Below, piece by piece: positions 50,504 to 57,491 of a stretch of 57,491 bases of DNA (positions are counted from its first letter, which is position 1; each line of letters begins with the position of its first letter). The stretch covers positions 1 through 57,491 of the forward strand of contig NZ_JARVRF010000069.1 of the NCBI RefSeq assembly GCF_030209835.1, read 5' to 3'. The position numbers and the translations under genes were made by a program. A model generated the notes under the pieces. It made no database searches. It saw only the letters and a program-made list of their open reading frames with translations, and was not told where the DNA came from. The stretch is from Arthrobacter sp. efr-133-R2A-120 (GTDB taxonomy: Bacteria > Actinomycetota > Actinomycetes > Actinomycetales > Micrococcaceae).

Positions 50504-51976
50504 ATGGCCGGGAACCGGGGAACACAGCAGATCGGAGCGGGCGCGCCTTCGGGCGGCGCGGTCCCTGGGGCTGCTGGGCCGGGCGTCGCTTTCCCGGGCG
50601 TCCGGGTGCGGGATCTGATCGACGCCGTGAAATCGCTTCGGCCAGGCGCCGAAAGTACTGAACTGATCAACCAGTTGCGTGCCCTGGAGGATTTGAAGTC
50701 CGCGGCCGCCGCTGCCCAGGCCCGGATCGCGGTCGCGTTCGATGCCGCCCAACGCAGCGCCGAGAAAGACCTGGGCGTCCCGGCCGAGGAGCAGGGACGC
50801 GGCGTCGCCGCCCAGATTGCCTTGGCCCGGCGGGAATCCCCCGCCCGCGGATCCCGGCTCCACGGCCTCGCCAAAGCGCTCGTCGCCGAAATGCCGCACA
50901 CCCTCGCCGCCCTGGAAACCGGCCGGCTCAACGAATGGCGCGCAACCCTTTTGGTCAAGGAAACAGCCTGCCTGTCCTCCGAAGACCGCTGCGCGGTGGA
51001 CGAGGAACTCGCCGCCGACACCGGAACCTTCGACGGTGTGGGGGACAAGGCCATCATCGCCGTCGCCCGTGCCGCCGCGTACCGGCGGGACCCCCGTTCC
51101 GTGACCCAGCGCGCCAGCCACGCCGCCACCGAACGGAATGTGTCCCTGCGGCCCGCGCCTGACACCATGACCTACCTGACCGCCCTGCTTCCCGTCGCCC
51201 AGGGCGTGGCCGTTCACGCGGCCCTGACCCGGCACGCAGACACCCTCCGCACCACCGGGGACACACGCACCCGGGGACAGATCATGGCCGACGCCCTCGT
51301 CGAACGCACCACCGGCACCCCCGGCGGTATTTGCGGGGTTGAAGTCCAGCTCGTCATGACCGACCGCGCCCTGTTCCAAGGCGAGAGCGAACCGGCCAGG
51401 CTCCCCGGCTACGGCATCGTCCCCGCCGCTTGGGCACGGACACTCCTCACCGGGAACCGCGGCCAGGCCGGTCCCGGCCAACCCGCGAACCGGACCTTCA
51501 AGGTCTGGCTGCGGCGTCTCTACACCGCCCCCGGAACCGGGGACCTTGTCGCGGTGGATTCGCGGGCGCGCTTATTCCCGGCGGGCATGCGGCGCTTCAT
51601 CCAGGCCCGCGACGAGACCTGCCGGACCCCCTACTGCGACGCACCGATCAGGCACTTAGACCACATCATCCCCTGGCACGACGGAGGACCCACCAGCCTG
51701 GCCAACGGCGCGGGCCTGTGCGAAGCATGCAACCACACCAAGGAACTCCCCGGCTGGACAGCAAAAACCAGTCCCGGGACACGGCATGTCCTGGAAATCC
51801 GCACCCCCACCGGACACCACCACCGGTCAACAGCCCCGCCCCTGCCAGGCAGCAATCCACTAGGAACCGACCCGCCCGATATCGCGGGACCGTATTCCAG
51901 GCGCCACCGACGCGCGCTCCGACACCAAGCCAAAGCGCTCAAATACGCCCGCGTCACTGAACTAGAAGCCGCCTAA
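50504..51976 (+). CDS. DUF222 / 13E12-type protein with HNH domain
   Basis: 490 residues. The DUF222 helical part occupies about residues 40-280 (RIAVAFDAAQRSAEKDLGVP, LAALETGRLNEWRATLLVKE). The HNH motif near 390-430 reads RDETCRTPYCDAPIRHLDHI then IPWHDGGPTSLANGAGLCEA and CNHTKE. It differs from the first copy at 11066-12958 in length and in using the H-x-D-H-I-x-P form, so the two are not a recent duplication. The role is unknown. The ATG at 50504 is chosen because the protein starts like the family. Confidence 0.85.
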   Translation: MAGNRGTQQIGAGAPSGGAVPGAAGPGVAFPGVRVRDLIDAVKSLRPGAESTELINQLRALEDLKSAAAAAQARIAVAFDAAQRSAEKDLGVPAEEQGRGVAAQIALARRESPARGSRLHGLAKALVAEMPHTLAALETGRLNEWRATLLVKETACLSSEDRCAVDEELAADTGTFDGVGDKAIIAVARAAAYRRDPRSVTQRASHAATERNVSLRPAPDTMTYLTALLPVAQGVAVHAALTRHADTLRTTGDTRTRGQIMADALVERTTGTPGGICGVEVQLVMTDRALFQGESEPARLPGYGIVPAAWARTLLTGNRGQAGPGQPANRTFKVWLRRLYTAPGTGDLVAVDSRARLFPAGMRRFIQARDETCRTPYCDAPIRHLDHIIPWHDGGPTSLANGAGLCEACNHTKELPGWTAKTSPGTRHVLEIRTPTGHHHRSTAPPLPGSNPLGTDPPDIAGPYSRRHRRALRHQAKALKYARVTELEAA

Positions 51977-52292
51977 GGTCCCTAGGAGATTGCTGAATTA
52001 GTCACGGGCCGGGCCCGTCGACTGGACTCATGTGGGTGTTGGTTAAGCCAAGCATCGGGGACGCCTCTGCCCGGATTCCGTGATGGAGGACCTCTTTCGT
52101 CCTGAAGAGAAAGCGCCGGCGGGCGGTGGATTCGGCTGACCTGGACGATGCGATCGCGAGGCAAGACTCGATTACGCAGCTGATCGCCGGGACCCGCCGC
52201 TTCGGCCCTGATGTCCGTGGCGGCTTGGTGGCGTTCCGCCCGCGTCACCGAACTACGGGCCGCCAGGTCGGCTCAGCCGAACGCGCCCCAAG
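51977..52292. other. 316-bp gap, possible gene remnant
   Basis: No convincing gene. Short open frames on both strands (for example a basic ~60-residue stretch near 52103-52280, plus strand) have no ribosome site and no recognised relative. Coding-like composition without an intact frame suggests a decayed gene or mobile-element remnant; this is a weak inference. Confidence 0.3.
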
Positions 52293-53024
52293 TTACGGCT
52301 TCACCGGGTTGCCCGGAAGGATCTCGGAAGGAACGGGCTGGGGCAACGGGAGCGTAGGGGTTGGGACCTCCGGCGTCGGGATCGTGATCTGTTCCGGGCG
52401 GCCCTTGGCGATATCGTGCAATCCATTGCGCGGATCCGACTCGGACCCCGGCGCAGTAGTGCCGGGAGTGGCGTGCGGCGATGGATGCGTGTTGTTGTTT
52501 TGGGCGTCGAGGCTTGAGGACTCCGGAGAAGGCGACGCGGGAATGCTTGTTCCCCGGGTGGGCATCGGAACCGGCTCCGGGCGGGTTCCCTGCTGTTGCG
52601 GACCTGTGCCGCCCGAGCCGGGGGCGAGCTGGGAAACAACCGATCCCACTACGGCGCCCAAGTGTTCGATCGTTCCCGGAATGCCGCCGTCGGACGCAGC
52701 CGCGGCGGTAGCTCCGGCGGCAAGGGAAGCCGCAACGGCAAGAGCCGCAATGCCGGCACGGCGCTTACGACGACGGCGCGCGGCCAGTTCGTCGATCGGC
52801 GCACCCGCGGTGCGGGCTAGCGGGGTTGTGGCCGCGACAGGTGCAGCCGCAACGCTCGCAGGTGCCATCAAAGCCTGCACAGCCGCCGATGGCTGCGGCC
52901 GGGTGCTCGCAAGGGCTTGCAGTTCCAGCAGCTCTGTCCGGATCTCGTACGCTTCGTCGAGTCCGGCTTCAGCAAGCAGGCGGTCAACGCCTTGCTCGCC
53001 GAAGGATGCGGATTTTTCGCTCAT
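52293..53024 (-). CDS. Putative anti-sigma factor-like single-pass membrane protein
   Basis: 243 residues. The cytosolic N-terminus (~85 residues, GVDRLLAEAGLDEAYEIRTE) leads to a basic stop RRRRKRRAG and a membrane helix at about 89-110. The outer part is Pro/Ser/Thr-rich (TPEVPTPTLPLPQPVPSE). There are no Cys/His residues for a zinc anti-sigma domain. Its ATG overlaps the sigma factor stop by four bases, the strongest hint that it regulates that sigma factor. The call rests on arrangement and topology. Confidence 0.65.
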   Translation of the reverse strand: MSEKSASFGEQGVDRLLAEAGLDEAYEIRTELLELQALASTRPQPSAAVQALMAPASVAAAPVAATTPLARTAGAPIDELAARRRRKRRAGIAALAVAASLAAGATAAAASDGGIPGTIEHLGAVVGSVVSQLAPGSGGTGPQQQGTRPEPVPMPTRGTSIPASPSPESSSLDAQNNNTHPSPHATPGTTAPGSESDPRNGLHDIAKGRPEQITIPTPEVPTPTLPLPQPVPSEILPGNPVKP

Positions 53025-53605
53025 GATGTGCCATTCCTTAGTAGTGCACGTTCTCTCAGTGCACTCAATGCCCTGCGCTGCAACTGCTTCACGGCTCCTT
53101 GGGACTTGCCCATGATGTCCGCTGTTTCTTCCAACGACAGGTCCGCCACGACCCGTAGCGCCAGGACCTCCCGGTAATCGGGGTTGAGGTCGGCCAGTAG
53201 CTCGGTTACGCCCAAGCCTTCGCCATGTCCGAATGCCTGGTCCTCGGCCGAGGGCGCGCTCCGCGAATCCAAATCAGATTCATAGGGCGCGGAATCAGGG
53301 GTGCGTTCCCGCTTGCGATAGTGATCCACCATTCGCGCGTGCGCTATGGAGAAGAGCAGGGTTTTGGCCCCTTGGAGACCTCCTCGGAGGGAATCCAGTT
53401 TGGGATAGAGAGCCAGGAACACGTCCTGGGTAACTGCTTCCGGATCGTCCACGCCGCGGGCGCGCAGGTATCCAAACACCGGTCCGGAAAACTCGTTGTA
53501 GGCAGCCGTGAAGAGCAGTGCGGGATCTTCCTCGTCCGCCTGCAAATATTCGTCAGCCAAAGGGTCAAGCACCCGCGACCCCTCCATCCCACGCAGCGCG
53601 GTCAT
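53021..53605 (-). CDS. ECF-type RNA polymerase sigma factor
   Basis: 194 residues. Sigma region 2 contains YNEFSGPVFGYLRARGVDDP, VTQDVFLALYPKLDS and FSIAHARMVDHYRKRER. Region 4 contains LNPDYREVLALRVVADLSLE and ETADIMGKSQGAVKQLQRRA. It directs RNA polymerase to a stress or envelope regulon. It is co-translated with the membrane protein downstream, giving a sigma/anti-sigma pair. An upstream hairpin separates it from the repeat-rich protein gene. Confidence 0.9.
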   Translation of the reverse strand: MTALRGMEGSRVLDPLADEYLQADEEDPALLFTAAYNEFSGPVFGYLRARGVDDPEAVTQDVFLALYPKLDSLRGGLQGAKTLLFSIAHARMVDHYRKRERTPDSAPYESDLDSRSAPSAEDQAFGHGEGLGVTELLADLNPDYREVLALRVVADLSLEETADIMGKSQGAVKQLQRRALSALRERALLRNGTS

Positions 53606-53650
53606 CGTCCCTGGCCTGAGAAATGACCACCGCTGCAGTCTGTTGCGTCG

Positions 53651-53683
53651 CGGGGCTCCTTGTCATTTAGCCAAGGAGCCCCG
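53651..53683 (-). terminator. 12-bp hairpin after the repeat-rich protein gene
   Basis: CGGGGCTCCTTG (53651-53662) and CAAGGAGCCCCG (53672-53683) pair perfectly, 22 bp past the stop of the 53706-54371 gene and ahead of the sigma gene. Confidence 0.7.
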
Positions 53684-53705
53684 CCGTTCAAGCGTAGCCG
53701 CAGTG

Positions 53706-54371
53706 TTACGGGCTGACAGAATCGGACGGAACGTGCACAGGTGCGGTCGGCACGTGGGACGGCACGGCCGGGACTGCCGGTACAGCGGGGACGGCCGGAG
53801 CGGACGGCACTGCGGGAACAGCCGGTACGGCAGGCAATGCGGCGTTTCCATCGGCGTCGGCGCTGGCGGAAGCAGATCCGTCAGCCTTCAAGCCGGCAGC
53901 CTTGCCTTCGCTCACGACGGTGGCGCAGTGTGCGCTGACGTTGGCTTCGCCGCCAGCGGCAACTACCAGTGACGAGTAGCCGGGCACCTTGGTGTCAGCC
54001 TTCAGGCCGCCGTTGAGGAGGGCGGTGCAGAGGCCGAACGCCTCAGGTGAGGTGGCCTTGGCCGAAGCGGCCGCGGCCTTGGACTTTGCGTCGTCGACGG
54101 CGTCCGTGGCCTTGGACTTAGCGTCGGCAGCGGCGTCAGTCGCCTTCGACGTTGCGGCCTGGGACGCGTCGGCCGCCTTGGACTCTGCGGACTCGGCTGC
54201 TTTGGACGCGGCCGGAGCCGGGGCTCCAAGCAACTCGTGGGCGCTCTTCTGCAAATCGTTGGGAAGCGCTCCGTTGAAGGCTGCGACGCCGGTTCCGCCA
54301 ACCGCTACAGCTCCGGCGGCAAGGACGCCGGCGGCGATTTTGCTGGTGGCAAGGACAGTGAACAAGGACAT
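53706..54371 (-). CDS. Secreted/anchored Ala-rich protein with LEA-like 11-mer repeats and PAVPAVP tail
   Basis: 221 residues. The N-terminus TSKIAAGVLAAGAVAVGGTG is a signal peptide or membrane anchor. Residues ~60-110 hold four successive 11-residue units beginning SKA (SKAADASQAAT, SKATDAAADAK, SKATDAVDDAK, SKAAAASAKAT), an amphipathic pattern like LEA proteins. A small conserved part with two cysteines (FGLCTALLNGG, VSAHCATVVSE) follows, then a PAVPAVPAVPS tail. The function is unknown. GGAGGG precedes the ATG at 54371. The gene is next to the ECF sigma gene and may be in its regulon. Confidence 0.75.
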   Translation of the reverse strand: MSLFTVLATSKIAAGVLAAGAVAVGGTGVAAFNGALPNDLQKSAHELLGAPAPAASKAAESAESKAADASQAATSKATDAAADAKSKATDAVDDAKSKAAAASAKATSPEAFGLCTALLNGGLKADTKVPGYSSLVVAAGGEANVSAHCATVVSEGKAAGLKADGSASASADADGNAALPAVPAVPAVPSAPAVPAVPAVPAVPSHVPTAPVHVPSDSVSP

Positions 54372-54574
54372 GAAACCCTCCGACAAACGTTTTGGGACTG
54401 CTCCGGCAGCGGCTTTGTCGCTACCGGATGATGAGTGCGGACGTTGCCCACACTCCCCCTACATCGCTGACGGTCCCGGCGAAGTTACGCCCGATCCAAA
54501 AAAACTTTCAGCGACCTGGCAGTAGGTGACCCTTCCCAAGCGTTTTGGGGTCATTTGATGCCAGTTCGCTCCGG

Positions 54575-55621
54575 TCAGGCGAGCGTCCTGGCTTGCTCAA
54601 TCAGCTTGAGCACCTCAACTGGGCCGGCCGGATCCACGGGGAGCGGCAAAGCGGAGGCGGCACCGCCGTCGGCGATCTTCTCCGCAAGGATCCGGTAGAA
54701 CTCCTGGTAGGCGCCACGCTCGGTGGGTACCGTGGTCCGCACGCCGTCGATTTCCAGGGTGCCGTAGTGGTGCGGATCGTCGACGCCGTAGGCGCCATCC
54801 GTCGGCCGACCGCCCGCCACGATGAAGGGTTCCTGAGGGTCGATTCCGAACTTCACGAATCCACCCTTGCTCCCCAGGATGCGGAAGCGTGGCGCGTGAA
54901 GCTGGCTGTTGACGTTCATGGCGACGTGGCTGAGCACTCCCGAAGCGTGCCTTAGGGCCAGGAAGACGTCGTCGTCAGCTTTTTCCTGGGGCCGTCGCGC
55001 CAGGATTTCGGCATGGATGACTTCGGCGGGACCGAACATCTGGATCGCTAGGTCCAGCAGGTGGGTTCCCAGGTCGAAGAGCAGCCCGCCGCCGTCGTCG
55101 GCCGTGGCACCAGCCTTCCACGCTTTGCTTATTTCTGGCGCCCACCGCTCCATTGACGCTTCGCAGCGCATGACCTCGCCCAACGTCCCGGCGTCGAGCA
55201 GCTTCTTCACCGTGAGGGCGTCGCCGTCCCAGCGGCGGTTTTGATAGACGGTAAGCACGCGGCCCAGCCTCGCGGCCAGACCGATCAGCTCCTGTCCCTG
55301 CGCGCTGGTCACCGCGAACGGCTTGTCCACGACGACGTCGAGCCCGGCTTCCAGCGCGGCCTTCGCGAGCGGGTGATGGGTCGCTGGCGGCGTGCCGAGC
55401 ACTACGAGGTCCAGCTCACCGGCTAGCGCCAGGACGTCATCCGGACTGTCCACGATCCTCGTGCCGGGATACCGTTCTTCGGCTTTGGCCTTACGGCCCG
55501 GGTCCGAAGTAACGATGACGTCGAGGGAATACGCCGGATTGGCTGCGATGAACGGCGCGTGGAAGACGCTGCCGGAAAGGCCATAGCCGACGACGGCGGT
55601 GCGGATCGGTGTGTGGGTCAT
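54575..55621 (-). CDS. Gfo/Idh/MocA family oxidoreductase
   Basis: 348 residues. The NAD(P) loop is AVVGYGLSGSVFHAPFIAAN, then LVVLGTPPATHHPLAKAALE and the family's VVVDKPFAV with the catalytic Lys. VYQNRRWDGDALTVKKLLDA and LFDLGTHLLDLAIQMFG follow. It is of the YdgJ/scyllo-inositol dehydrogenase-like type and oxidises a sugar or inositol derivative. It is monocistronic or upstream of nothing on the same strand. Confidence 0.92.
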   Translation of the reverse strand: MTHTPIRTAVVGYGLSGSVFHAPFIAANPAYSLDVIVTSDPGRKAKAEERYPGTRIVDSPDDVLALAGELDLVVLGTPPATHHPLAKAALEAGLDVVVDKPFAVTSAQGQELIGLAARLGRVLTVYQNRRWDGDALTVKKLLDAGTLGEVMRCEASMERWAPEISKAWKAGATADDGGGLLFDLGTHLLDLAIQMFGPAEVIHAEILARRPQEKADDDVFLALRHASGVLSHVAMNVNSQLHAPRFRILGSKGGFVKFGIDPQEPFIVAGGRPTDGAYGVDDPHHYGTLEIDGVRTTVPTERGAYQEFYRILAEKIADGGAASALPLPVDPAGPVEVLKLIEQARTLA

Positions 55622-55663
55622 GCCGCTACGCTACCGGGCGAAGGTGGCCCGGCGAAGGTTATG

Positions 55664-56275
55664 TCAGCAGTCTTTCAGCAGGCGCGTAACGAGCTCTCGC
55701 CACGACGCAGCCAGGCGCTCCGGGGCGACTCCATGGGCGCGGAGGGAATGGAGCATGCGCTCGGGATCCAGCGTGGCGCCGAGGGAAAGAGCTAGCAGCC
55801 ATGGATCGCGGTCCAGGCCCGCTTCCCGCAGCAGCATCTCGATGTGCCGGTGCCACAACACGACCGGCGGGGCGTCGTGCCGGTTTTGCGGGGAATGCTC
55901 CGCCGCGGCACGGGCCAGCTCGCCGTATTCTTCGACATATTTGATGCGCGCTTCGCCGAAGGCAATGAGCCGTTCAAGTGGGGGCGCTCCGGGGCCTAGC
56001 GGCGGCGGACCGAAGATGAACTCGCGCTGGAATTCCGCTTCGGCGTCGCTCAGGAGGGTCATCATGAGTCCTGCCCGGCTGCCGAAACGGCGAAATACGG
56101 TTCCCTTCCCGACGTCTGCCCTGCACGCGAGCATGTCCATCGTGACGGCGTCCACTCCGCGTTCAGCCACGAGATCCCTGGCAGCCTGAAGGAGCCGTTC
56201 GCGGTTACGCGCGGCGTCGCTGCGCTCCGGCTGCGTCCCGAAAGGCGAACCGGGCCGGATGGGGATGAGGCTCAC
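55664..56275 (-). CDS. TetR family transcriptional regulator
   Basis: 203 residues. The HTH is VDAVTMDMLACRADVGKGTV and FRRFGSRAGLMMTLL. The C-terminal domain includes HSPQNRHDAPPVVLWHRHIE. It is divergent from an FMN reductase gene with a palindromic operator between them, the usual one-component pair for quinone or electrophile stress. The ATG start at 56275 lies close to the operator. Confidence 0.87.
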   Translation of the reverse strand: MSLIPIRPGSPFGTQPERSDAARNRERLLQAARDLVAERGVDAVTMDMLACRADVGKGTVFRRFGSRAGLMMTLLSDAEAEFQREFIFGPPPLGPGAPPLERLIAFGEARIKYVEEYGELARAAAEHSPQNRHDAPPVVLWHRHIEMLLREAGLDRDPWLLALSLGATLDPERMLHSLRAHGVAPERLAASWRELVTRLLKDC

Positions 56276-56301
56276 AAAAACATTCTAGCCTCGGGAATAA
56301 T

Positions 56302-56321
56302 AAGCGGACCGCAGTCCGTTT
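56302..56321. promoter_or_regulatory. TetR operator upstream of FMN reductase gene
   Basis: AAGCGGAC-CGCA-GTCCGTTT, an 8-4-8 inverted repeat with one mismatch, 27 bp from the TetR start and 78 bp before the reductase start. CGGAC...GTCCG sites are common for TetR repressors of this group. Confidence 0.7.
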
Positions 56322-56398
56322 AGAATCTACGAAGGCAGCAAAAGCCTCCAAAACCGAGCGCCTGCGGCACCGTCCGCGGCCAGACCCAAGGAGTTCCC

Positions 56399-56962
56399 AT
56401 GTCCAAGAACACCGTTCTCGCCCTTGTTGGCAGCCTCCGCGCCGATTCCCACAACCGCAAGCTCGCCGAAGCCATCCAGCTCAACGCCCCGGAAAACGTC
56501 GAAGTACAGATCCACGGCTCCCTCGGCAACATCCCGTTCTACAACGAAGACATCGACGTCGAAGGCCAGGTTCCGGCCGAAGCCGCAGCTCTCCGCGCTG
56601 CCGCCGCCGAAGCGGACGCAATCCTGCTCGTCACGCCGGAACACAACGGCACCATGCCGGCGTCGCTCAAGAACGCCATCGACTGGCTGTCCCGCCCGTT
56701 CGGCGCCGGTGCCCTGGCAGGCAAGCCCACCGCCGTCGTCGGTACCGCTTTTGGCCAGTTCGGTGGCGTCTGGGCGCAGGACGAGGCCCGCAAGGCAGCC
56801 GGCATCGCCGGCGCCAAGGTCCTCGAGGACGTCAAGCTTGCCGTCCCGGGTTCCATGATCCGCTTCGCTGAACTGCACCCGAAGGACGACGCCGAAGTTG
56901 TTGAGCAGATCAAGGGCATCTTCGAGCCGCTGACTGCCGTCCAGGAAGAAGTCGCAGCCTAG
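56399..56962 (+). CDS. NAD(P)H-dependent FMN reductase / quinone reductase
   Basis: 187 residues of the flavodoxin-like fold. The FMN phosphate loop is LVGSLRADSHNRKLAEAI, the second loop is LLVTPEHNGTMPASLKNAID, with WLSRPFGAGALAGKP, and GTAFGQFGGVWAQDEAR follows. It reduces FMN, quinones or azo/nitro compounds. The ATG at 56399 follows AAGGAGTTCCC. It is induced, by inference, on release of the divergent TetR. Confidence 0.92.
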   Translation: MSKNTVLALVGSLRADSHNRKLAEAIQLNAPENVEVQIHGSLGNIPFYNEDIDVEGQVPAEAAALRAAAAEADAILLVTPEHNGTMPASLKNAIDWLSRPFGAGALAGKPTAVVGTAFGQFGGVWAQDEARKAAGIAGAKVLEDVKLAVPGSMIRFAELHPKDDAEVVEQIKGIFEPLTAVQEEVAA

Positions 56963-56978
56963 TTCCCAGTTGGCCCCG

Positions 56979-57025
56979 AGAGTGCCCCTGTCCCGCCGTT
57001 GAGGCGTGGGCGGGGGCACTCTTTG
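56979..57025 (+). terminator. Terminator of FMN reductase gene
   Basis: AGAGTGCCCC (56979-56988) pairs with GGGGCACTCT (57013-57022), with further inner pairing, and TTT follows. It ends 17 bp before the next gene. Confidence 0.75.
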
Positions 57026-57041
57026 TCGATACGATGGCGGC

Positions 57042-57440
57042 ATGGCCGACTACAACCGCCATCCCGACGTCGACGCCTACCTTGAGGCCCTGCCGGACTG
57101 GCAACGCGCCATCGGCGGGCAACTACGCGACCTCATCCACGAAGCCGAGCCCGAAGTCGTCGAAACGATCAAGCGCCGCACCCGGCCCTACTTCGTCCTC
57201 GACGGCAACGTCTGCGCTCTGCTCGCAGCCAAGGACCACGTCAACCTGTTCCTTTACGACGGCGCGATTGTCCCCGACCCGGACAACATCATCACCTCGG
57301 GGCACGACAACAAAACCGCCCGCATGATCACTTTCCATCAGCACGACGTGATCCCGAGTGAACCGCTTATCACCATGCTGCGGCAGATCGCGGCAAACAA
57401 CCGTGCAGGCGGTTGGCGGAAGATCAAGGGAACGGACTAG
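57042..57440 (+). CDS. DUF1801 (YdhG-like) domain protein
   Basis: 132 residues. VDAYLEALPDWQRAIGGQLR then DLIHEAEPEVVETIKRRTRP matches the DUF1801 opening. YFVLDGNVCALLAAKDHVNL and FLYDGAIVPDP form the sheet of the YdhG/YjdI-like fold. The function is unknown. The ATG at 57042 is chosen because it lies past the terminator stem and begins as in homologues. Confidence 0.85.
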   Translation: MADYNRHPDVDAYLEALPDWQRAIGGQLRDLIHEAEPEVVETIKRRTRPYFVLDGNVCALLAAKDHVNLFLYDGAIVPDPDNIITSGHDNKTARMITFHQHDVIPSEPLITMLRQIAANNRAGGWRKIKGTD

Positions 57441-57491
57441 GGCGTGTCTCCTAAAGTTCGGGCTGGTGGTCCGGGATGCTGGATGGGTGTC
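57441..57491. mobile_element. Possible insertion-sequence end at the window edge
   Basis: GGCGTGTCTCCTAAAGTTCG directly after the DUF1801 stop resembles the terminal repeats of actinobacterial IS elements. The element would continue outside the window; only 51 bp are visible, so this is tentative. Confidence 0.25.

Overview
The window is high-GC DNA of actinobacterial character. It carries frequent GTG and TTG starts, two DUF222/13E12-type HNH proteins, an actinobacterial-style c-di-AMP (ydaO/yuaA) riboswitch, and long GC-rich antisense ORFs over real genes. Gene content (mannitol PTS with general PTS proteins, many MFS carriers and TetR/MarR/Lrp regulators) fits a soil Micrococcaceae such as Arthrobacter, Paenarthrobacter or Pseudarthrobacter. 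That assignment is inference from content, not from a marker gene. No tRNA, rRNA, CRISPR array or intact mobile element was seen.

Layout. 1-2.4 kb: gluQ plus an MDR oxidoreductase, and a divergent cold-shock-like protein. 2.6-10.3 kb: a minus-strand catabolic block, in order of transcription an RraA-family aldolase-like protein, an MHS-type carrier, pxpA, pxpB, pxpC, an SDR, an aminotransferase and a TetR regulator. The two apparent transcription heads share a ~60-bp promoter/operator element, and an Lrp-family gene is divergent. 11-20 kb: a DUF222-HNH protein, an Lrp/LysE exporter pair, a TPR-like protein, a DUF4383 membrane protein, a NarL-type two-component system and malic enzyme. 20-31.5 kb: TetR/MFS, rraA, a DHA2 exporter, a sugar porter, a MarR/MFS pair, a GNAT, a CycA-like permease and a MarR/NmrA/DUF1772 cassette.

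32-38.3 kb holds the mannitol uptake locus: mtlA and mtlD, a TetR regulator, and divergent ptsI-ptsH, so the full phosphoryl chain EI-HPr-EIICBA-dehydrogenase is present. 38-49 kb: a methyltransferase, an acyl-CoA dehydrogenase with a TetR, an orphan excisionase-like HTH protein, a TetR/flavin monooxygenase pair separated by a 33-bp perfect palindrome, the riboswitch with a Pro/Ala/Thr-rich membrane protein, a PucR regulator divergent from alanine dehydrogenase, and mug. 49-57.5 kb: a TetR/TDT transporter pair, a second DUF222-HNH protein, an ECF sigma/anti-sigma-like pair next to a repeat-rich secreted protein, a Gfo/Idh/MocA oxidoreductase, a TetR/FMN-reductase pair and a DUF1801 protein.

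The most notable items are four. (1) The PxpABC-aminotransferase-aldolase block, whose enzymes could together degrade a 4-hydroxylated 5-oxoproline. (2) The duplicated promoter element in that block. (3) A family of intergenic repeats with a constant 32-bp period at five loci. (4) The riboswitch ahead of a protein with no recognisable catalytic domain.
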